A stretch of 25,027 nucleotides of DNA from JAAYLC01 sp964636665 (lineage in GTDB: Bacteria; Bacteroidota; Bacteroidia; Flavobacteriales; Flavobacteriaceae): positions 1 to 25,027 of the forward strand of contig CAZWVT010000024.1 in assembly GCA_964636665.1 (NCBI GenBank), written 5' to 3'. Position numbers and translations under genes: made by a program. The notes beneath the pieces were generated by a model. The model was not told where the DNA came from, ran no database searches, and saw nothing but the letters and a program-made list of their open reading frames with translations. Of the stretch, positions 22,497 to 25,027 are shown piece by piece (within the stretch, counting starts at the first letter, position 1; every line of letters begins with the position of its first letter).

Positions 22497-24041
22497 TTAT
22501 TTTATTAAGTTGCCATTTTTGTCATAAAAATGATATTCTAAATAAGTATAGGCATCACGTGGCTGTATTTTTACCCATTTTTTATGTTCGAGAAACCATT
22601 TGGTTCGAACAGATGGGAATCCTTTAGTCAAAAATGCCGCAATAAACGGATGAGTATTTAAAGTTAATCTTTTGTAATTCTTTTTCAACAATCGTTTTAC
22701 ATCGTCGTTGATTTTATTGATTAAAACAATCGGAGCTTCAATTTCACCATCTCCACTCACACTCGGATTTTCTTCACGTGTTTTTATAAAGACTTCGGGT
22801 CGTACGCGCTGACGCGTAATTTGAATCAGGCCAAACTTGCTTGGAGGTAATATTTTGTGTTTTGCCCGATCATCTTTCATTTCATCCCGCAGGTGTTGAT
22901 AGAGTTGCTTTCGATGGGCAGAATCGGCCATATCTATAAAATCGACCACAATAATTCCTCCCATATCTCTCAAACGAAGCTGTCTGGCTATTTCTGTGGC
23001 AGCCAATAAATTAACTTCGAGTGCAGTACCTTCTTGGGTTTTTTGTCTGTTGCTCCGGTTTCCGCTGTTTACGTCTATAACGTGCATCGCTTCTGTATGT
23101 TCAATAACCAGATAAGAACCTTTGCTACCCGAAACGGTTTTTCCGAAAGATGTCTTTATTTGCCTTTCGATACCAAATTTTTCAAAAATTGGCACGTTGG
23201 AATCATAGAACTTTATGATGTTTTCCTTTTGTGGTGCAACAAGTTGCACATAGTCTTTTATTTGTAAGTAAAGTGATTCGTCGTCAATATGGATGGCGGT
23301 AAAATCATCATTAAGCATATCTCTGACAAGGGAAGTGCCTCTACTTAACTCACTTAACACCTTTGAAGGGAGGTGTGCCCTGCGTAGCTTTTTACACATG
23401 ACCGTCCAACGATCGATGAGATTAGCTAAATCTTTATCCAGTTCGGCAACTTTCTTGCCTTCAGCAACTGTACGAATAATAACCCCAAATCCTTTTGGTT
23501 TTATACTGGTTATCAATCGTTTTAGTCTGTTTTTTTCTTCCGTTGATTCTATTTTTTGAGAAACTGAAACCCGATCCGAGAAAGGAACTAACACGATATA
23601 ACGTCCGGCTAATGAAAGCTCTGAACTCAATCGCGGTCCTTTGGTAGAAATAGGTTCTTTTACAACTTGAACAAGAATGGATTGATTGCTTTTTAAAGCA
23701 TCCACGATATTGCCGTGTTTATCAATATCTTTTTCAAGAGGAAAATCGGTTAGAGAAAAATCTTTAATCTTTCCCGTAGAAACTCCTTTTACAAATTTTA
23801 AAAAAGAAGGGATTTTTGGCCCTAAATCATGATAGTGTAAAAAACCATCTTTTTCATAACCTACATTGACAAATGCGGCATTGAGACCCGGAACCGTTTT
23901 TCGGATTTTTGCCAGAAAAATATCTCCGACATTAAATTTATTTCCCTCTTCTTCTTTGTGTAATTCTATTAGTCTCCCATCTTTTAATAAAGCAAAATCA
24001 ACTTCCTGCAAACTGGATCTGATAAATAATTCGTAGTTCAC
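22497..24041 (-). CDS. Ribonuclease E/G family protein
   Basis: Single-strand endoribonuclease for mRNA decay and rRNA maturation, 514 residues. The S1 RNA-binding domain covers about 35-130 (FNVGDIFLAKIRKTVPGLNA at its start) and carries an insert of roughly 45 residues at about 75-118. The DNase I-like catalytic part has the two metal aspartates D323 (VIDVNSGN) and D367 (VVDFIDMAD) and the SFGKTVSGS segment. The CxxC zinc-link of E. coli RNase E and G is absent; C216 is the only cysteine. There is no long C-terminal degradosome scaffold, so it is closer to RNase G in size. A leader of about 170 bases with a hairpin separates it from the upstream microprotein gene. Confidence 0.94.
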   Translation of the reverse strand: MNYELFIRSSLQEVDFALLKDGRLIELHKEEEGNKFNVGDIFLAKIRKTVPGLNAAFVNVGYEKDGFLHYHDLGPKIPSFLKFVKGVSTGKIKDFSLTDFPLEKDIDKHGNIVDALKSNQSILVQVVKEPISTKGPRLSSELSLAGRYIVLVPFSDRVSVSQKIESTEEKNRLKRLITSIKPKGFGVIIRTVAEGKKVAELDKDLANLIDRWTVMCKKLRRAHLPSKVLSELSRGTSLVRDMLNDDFTAIHIDDESLYLQIKDYVQLVAPQKENIIKFYDSNVPIFEKFGIERQIKTSFGKTVSGSKGSYLVIEHTEAMHVIDVNSGNRSNRQKTQEGTALEVNLLAATEIARQLRLRDMGGIIVVDFIDMADSAHRKQLYQHLRDEMKDDRAKHKILPPSKFGLIQITRQRVRPEVFIKTREENPSVSGDGEIEAPIVLINKINDDVKRLLKKNYKRLTLNTHPFIAAFLTKGFPSVRTKWFLEHKKWVKIQPRDAYTYLEYHFYDKNGNLIK

Positions 24042-24098
24042 AATAAAAAATTTTGATTAAACAAATGGAATTCGACGAGTTTGTTGCGCAAACCCGTT

Positions 24099-24132
24099 GG
24101 AATTATAATTATTTAACTAAAACTATAATTCC
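24099..24132 (-). promoter_or_regulatory. Hairpin in the RNase E/G leader
   Basis: GGAATTATAATT (24099-24110) and AACTATAATTCC (24121-24132) form 12-base arms with one mismatch and a 10-base loop, 58-91 bases before the RNase start codon. No T run follows on the minus strand, so it is not an obvious terminator. It may be an mRNA leader structure. Confidence 0.35.
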
Positions 24133-24194
24133 TATTTCAAAGAACATTGCCCAAATACCCGAAAGCATTTAGGAGTGTTGAATTTTTAAAAGTG

Positions 24195-24219
24195 AAAAAG
24201 TAGTTTTAAACTACTTTTT
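24195..24219 (-). terminator. Terminator-like hairpin overlapping the end of the basic microprotein gene
   Basis: AAAAAGTAG (24195-24203) pairs with CTACTTTTT (24211-24219), and further pairing toward the centre is possible. The TAG stop of the microprotein lies inside the stem. The minus-strand T run is TTTTT. If it is active, the RNase gene needs its own promoter. Confidence 0.5.
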
Positions 24220-24303
24220 CTTTTTGTGGCGATTCGCACGACGTCTTTTTTTACGTTTGTGCGTAGCTACTTTATGTCTTTTTCTTTTTTTACCACTAGG
24301 CAT
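24211..24303 (-). CDS. 30-residue very basic microprotein, possible ribosomal protein (COX24/mS38/bS22-like)
   Basis: A complete 31-codon frame, ATG at 24303 to TAG at 24211. It begins MPSGKKRKRHKVATHKRKKR and continues RRANRHKKKK, so two thirds of its residues are Lys, Arg or His. The order of charges (KRKR, then HK, then KKRRR, then R) resembles the C-terminal core of the COX24/AURKAIP1 family (mitochondrial mS38, actinobacterial bS22). The frame is closed on both sides, lies in an otherwise unexplained 309-base gap between HU and RNase E/G, and has its own terminator-like hairpin. Such short proteins are often missed by gene callers. A ribosomal role is inferred from composition and pattern alone; a plain nucleic acid-binding peptide is the alternative. 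Confidence 0.8.
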   Translation of the reverse strand: MPSGKKRKRHKVATHKRKKRRRANRHKKKK

Positions 24304-24354
24304 ATATGTGTGTAATTTAGATTCTCAATATCGATGATGAGAAAAGTTAAAAAA

Positions 24355-24645
24355 TTATTTTACCTTAACGTTGTTCTTTACTCCTTCTAAGAAAACTTTT
24401 GCCGGTTTAAATGCAGGAATGTTATGAGCCGGAATTTTGATAGTGGTATTTTTAGAAATATTTCTACCGGTTTTCTCGGCTCTTGTTTTAATTATAAAAC
24501 TTCCAAATCCGCGTAAATATACATTCTCACCATTTGTTAGAGAATTCTTTACTTCTTCCATAAAAGTTTCGATAGTTGCTTGAACTTCATTCTTTTCCAA
24601 ACCAAGTCTGTCGGATACGTTTGCAACAAGATCTGCCTTTGTCAT
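24355..24645 (-). CDS. HU-family DNA-binding protein
   Basis: Small histone-like protein that bends and compacts DNA as a dimer, 96 residues. The N-terminal helices (MTKADLVANVSDRLGL, and VQATIETFMEEVKNSL) form the dimer body. GENVYLRGFGSF is the conserved strand pair, and GRNISKNTTIKIPAHNIPAFKPAK (about 60-83) is the DNA-binding arm with the intercalating-type Pro at its tip. The length is normal, with a short basic tail. It is transcribed toward the microprotein and RNase genes, 51 bases before the former, and a -7 box lies at 24699. Confidence 0.95.
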   Translation of the reverse strand: MTKADLVANVSDRLGLEKNEVQATIETFMEEVKNSLTNGENVYLRGFGSFIIKTRAEKTGRNISKNTTIKIPAHNIPAFKPAKVFLEGVKNNVKVK

Positions 24646-24698
24646 TAGTTATAATATTTTTAAAATTAATAGCTTATATTCGTTTTTTAAAGCGGAGG

Positions 24699-24706
24699 CA
24701 AATATA
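24699..24706 (-). promoter_or_regulatory. Possible -7 box for the HU gene
   Basis: Minus-strand TATATTTG is an exact TAnnTTTG match, 54-61 bases before the HU ATG. The expected -33 position, about 20 bases further upstream, falls in repeat copy A, where the sequence is CTTAGAA, not TTG. Confidence 0.45.
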
Positions 24707-24723
24707 CATATTTTATATTCATA

Positions 24724-24763
24724 TTCTAAGCACACGACAATTTTTTTAAACAATTAATATTCA
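24724..24763 (+). repeat. Intergenic repeat copy A
   Basis: Forty bases that match copy B (24893-24932) at 33 of 40 positions without gaps. Both start TTCTAAG-ACACGA and end AATTAATATTCA. A 19-base core, TTTTTAAACAATTAATATT (24743-24761), is identical to one in copy C. Confidence 0.7.
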
Positions 24764-24892
24764 TAGAATTACAATTTGATATAAAGCACTCTTGACAAAT
24801 AATCCAATCCGTATTTAAAGATACTTATTGCTCTGTTTCCGTGTTTCATAATTTTTATCGGTTTGATTTCTGAATCAATAAAATTGCCGATT
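24764..24892. other. Non-coding spacer between repeat copies A and B
   Basis: AT-rich sequence with no convincing frame, hairpin or -7 box. It belongs to the 382-base gene-free stretch 24646-25027 at the window edge, upstream of HU and probably upstream of a gene beyond the window. Confidence 0.5.
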
Positions 24893-24932
24893 TTCTAAGT
24901 ACACGATAAAAATTTTAGAAAATTAATATTCA
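24893..24932 (+). repeat. Intergenic repeat copy B
   Basis: Direct copy of A with 7 mismatches, starting 169 bases after it. Its segment TAAGTACACGA (24896-24906) is also an inverted match, 10 of 11 positions, to TCGTGTATTTA in copy C. Confidence 0.7.
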
Positions 24933-24971
24933 AATAGCTGAATGTTGTTTTCATCTAGAAAAGTCAACCAA

Positions 24972-25005
24972 TTTTTAAACAATTAATATTTTCGTCGTGT
25001 ATTTA
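24972..25005 (-). repeat. Intergenic repeat copy C (partly inverted)
   Basis: It holds the same 19-base core as copy A (24972-24990) in direct orientation. Its right end (24995-25005) is the reverse complement of the TAAG-ACACGA end of A and B. Copies B and C thus bound a 110-base segment with near-terminal inverted repeats. Confidence 0.6.
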
Positions 25006-25027
25006 ATGGAATTTTTAAAATTATTTT

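Noticed and set aside
24322..24343. Hairpin TTCTCA / TGAGAA between HU and the microprotein gene
   Set aside because: Short 6 bp stem with a 10-base loop and no adjacent T run in the right direction; too weak to call a terminator.
24724..25005. CRISPR array
   Set aside because: Only three diverged copies, unequal spacing (169 and about 60 bases), one copy partly inverted, and no cas genes.

Overview
The window is chromosomal DNA of a Bacteroidota, most likely a Flavobacteriales member. The evidence is low GC with strong A/T third positions, no Shine-Dalgarno sequences before starts, several TAnnTTTG -7 promoter boxes, a PorP/SprF-type (type IX secretion) protein, a DUF6089-type barrel, and gene orders familiar from flavobacteria: CBS protein-nadK-DUF6089-uppS-bamA-ompH-ompH-murI, pdxJ-alpha/beta hydrolase, and HU next to an RNase E/G gene. 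There is no rRNA, tRNA, CRISPR, transposase or prophage. Nearly all of the sequence is coding.

Layout. 1-2348 (minus): a partial exported protein of unknown function, an MscS-family channel and an Nfu iron-sulfur scaffold. 2642-4155 (plus): a PorP/SprF-like outer membrane protein whose stop overlaps the start of a gamma-carbonic anhydrase. 4160-12123 (minus): an envelope cluster, in transcription order CBS-domain protein, NAD kinase, DUF6089 barrel, undecaprenyl diphosphate synthase, BamA, two Skp/OmpH chaperones and glutamate racemase. It joins peptidoglycan precursor supply (UppS, MurI) to outer-membrane protein insertion (BamA, Skp). 12253-13768 (plus): pdxJ and an esterase-like alpha/beta hydrolase. 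13951-16751 (plus): a FadL-type lipid channel and an SGNH lipase-like lipoprotein. 16802-17143 (plus): a small four-helix membrane protein. 17170-20611 (plus): tig-clpP-clpX, a protein folding and degradation block. 20670-22432 (plus): an ACC-deaminase-like PLP enzyme and a LysM glucosaminidase. A strong two-way terminator follows. 22497-24645 (minus, transcribed HU first): HU, a 30-residue very basic microprotein and an RNase E/G family enzyme. 24646-25027 has no complete gene but holds three related repeats.

Most of this is conserved housekeeping DNA, and I see no clear new multi-gene system. The places most worth a second look are small: the 30-residue basic protein at 24211-24303, which resembles the COX24/mS38/bS22 ribosomal family; the repeat group at 24724-25005, two copies of which form near-terminal inverted repeats; a hairpin in the RNase E/G leader; a terminator-like hairpin ending on the start of the small membrane protein gene; and the FadL/lipoprotein pair with an upstream palindrome.
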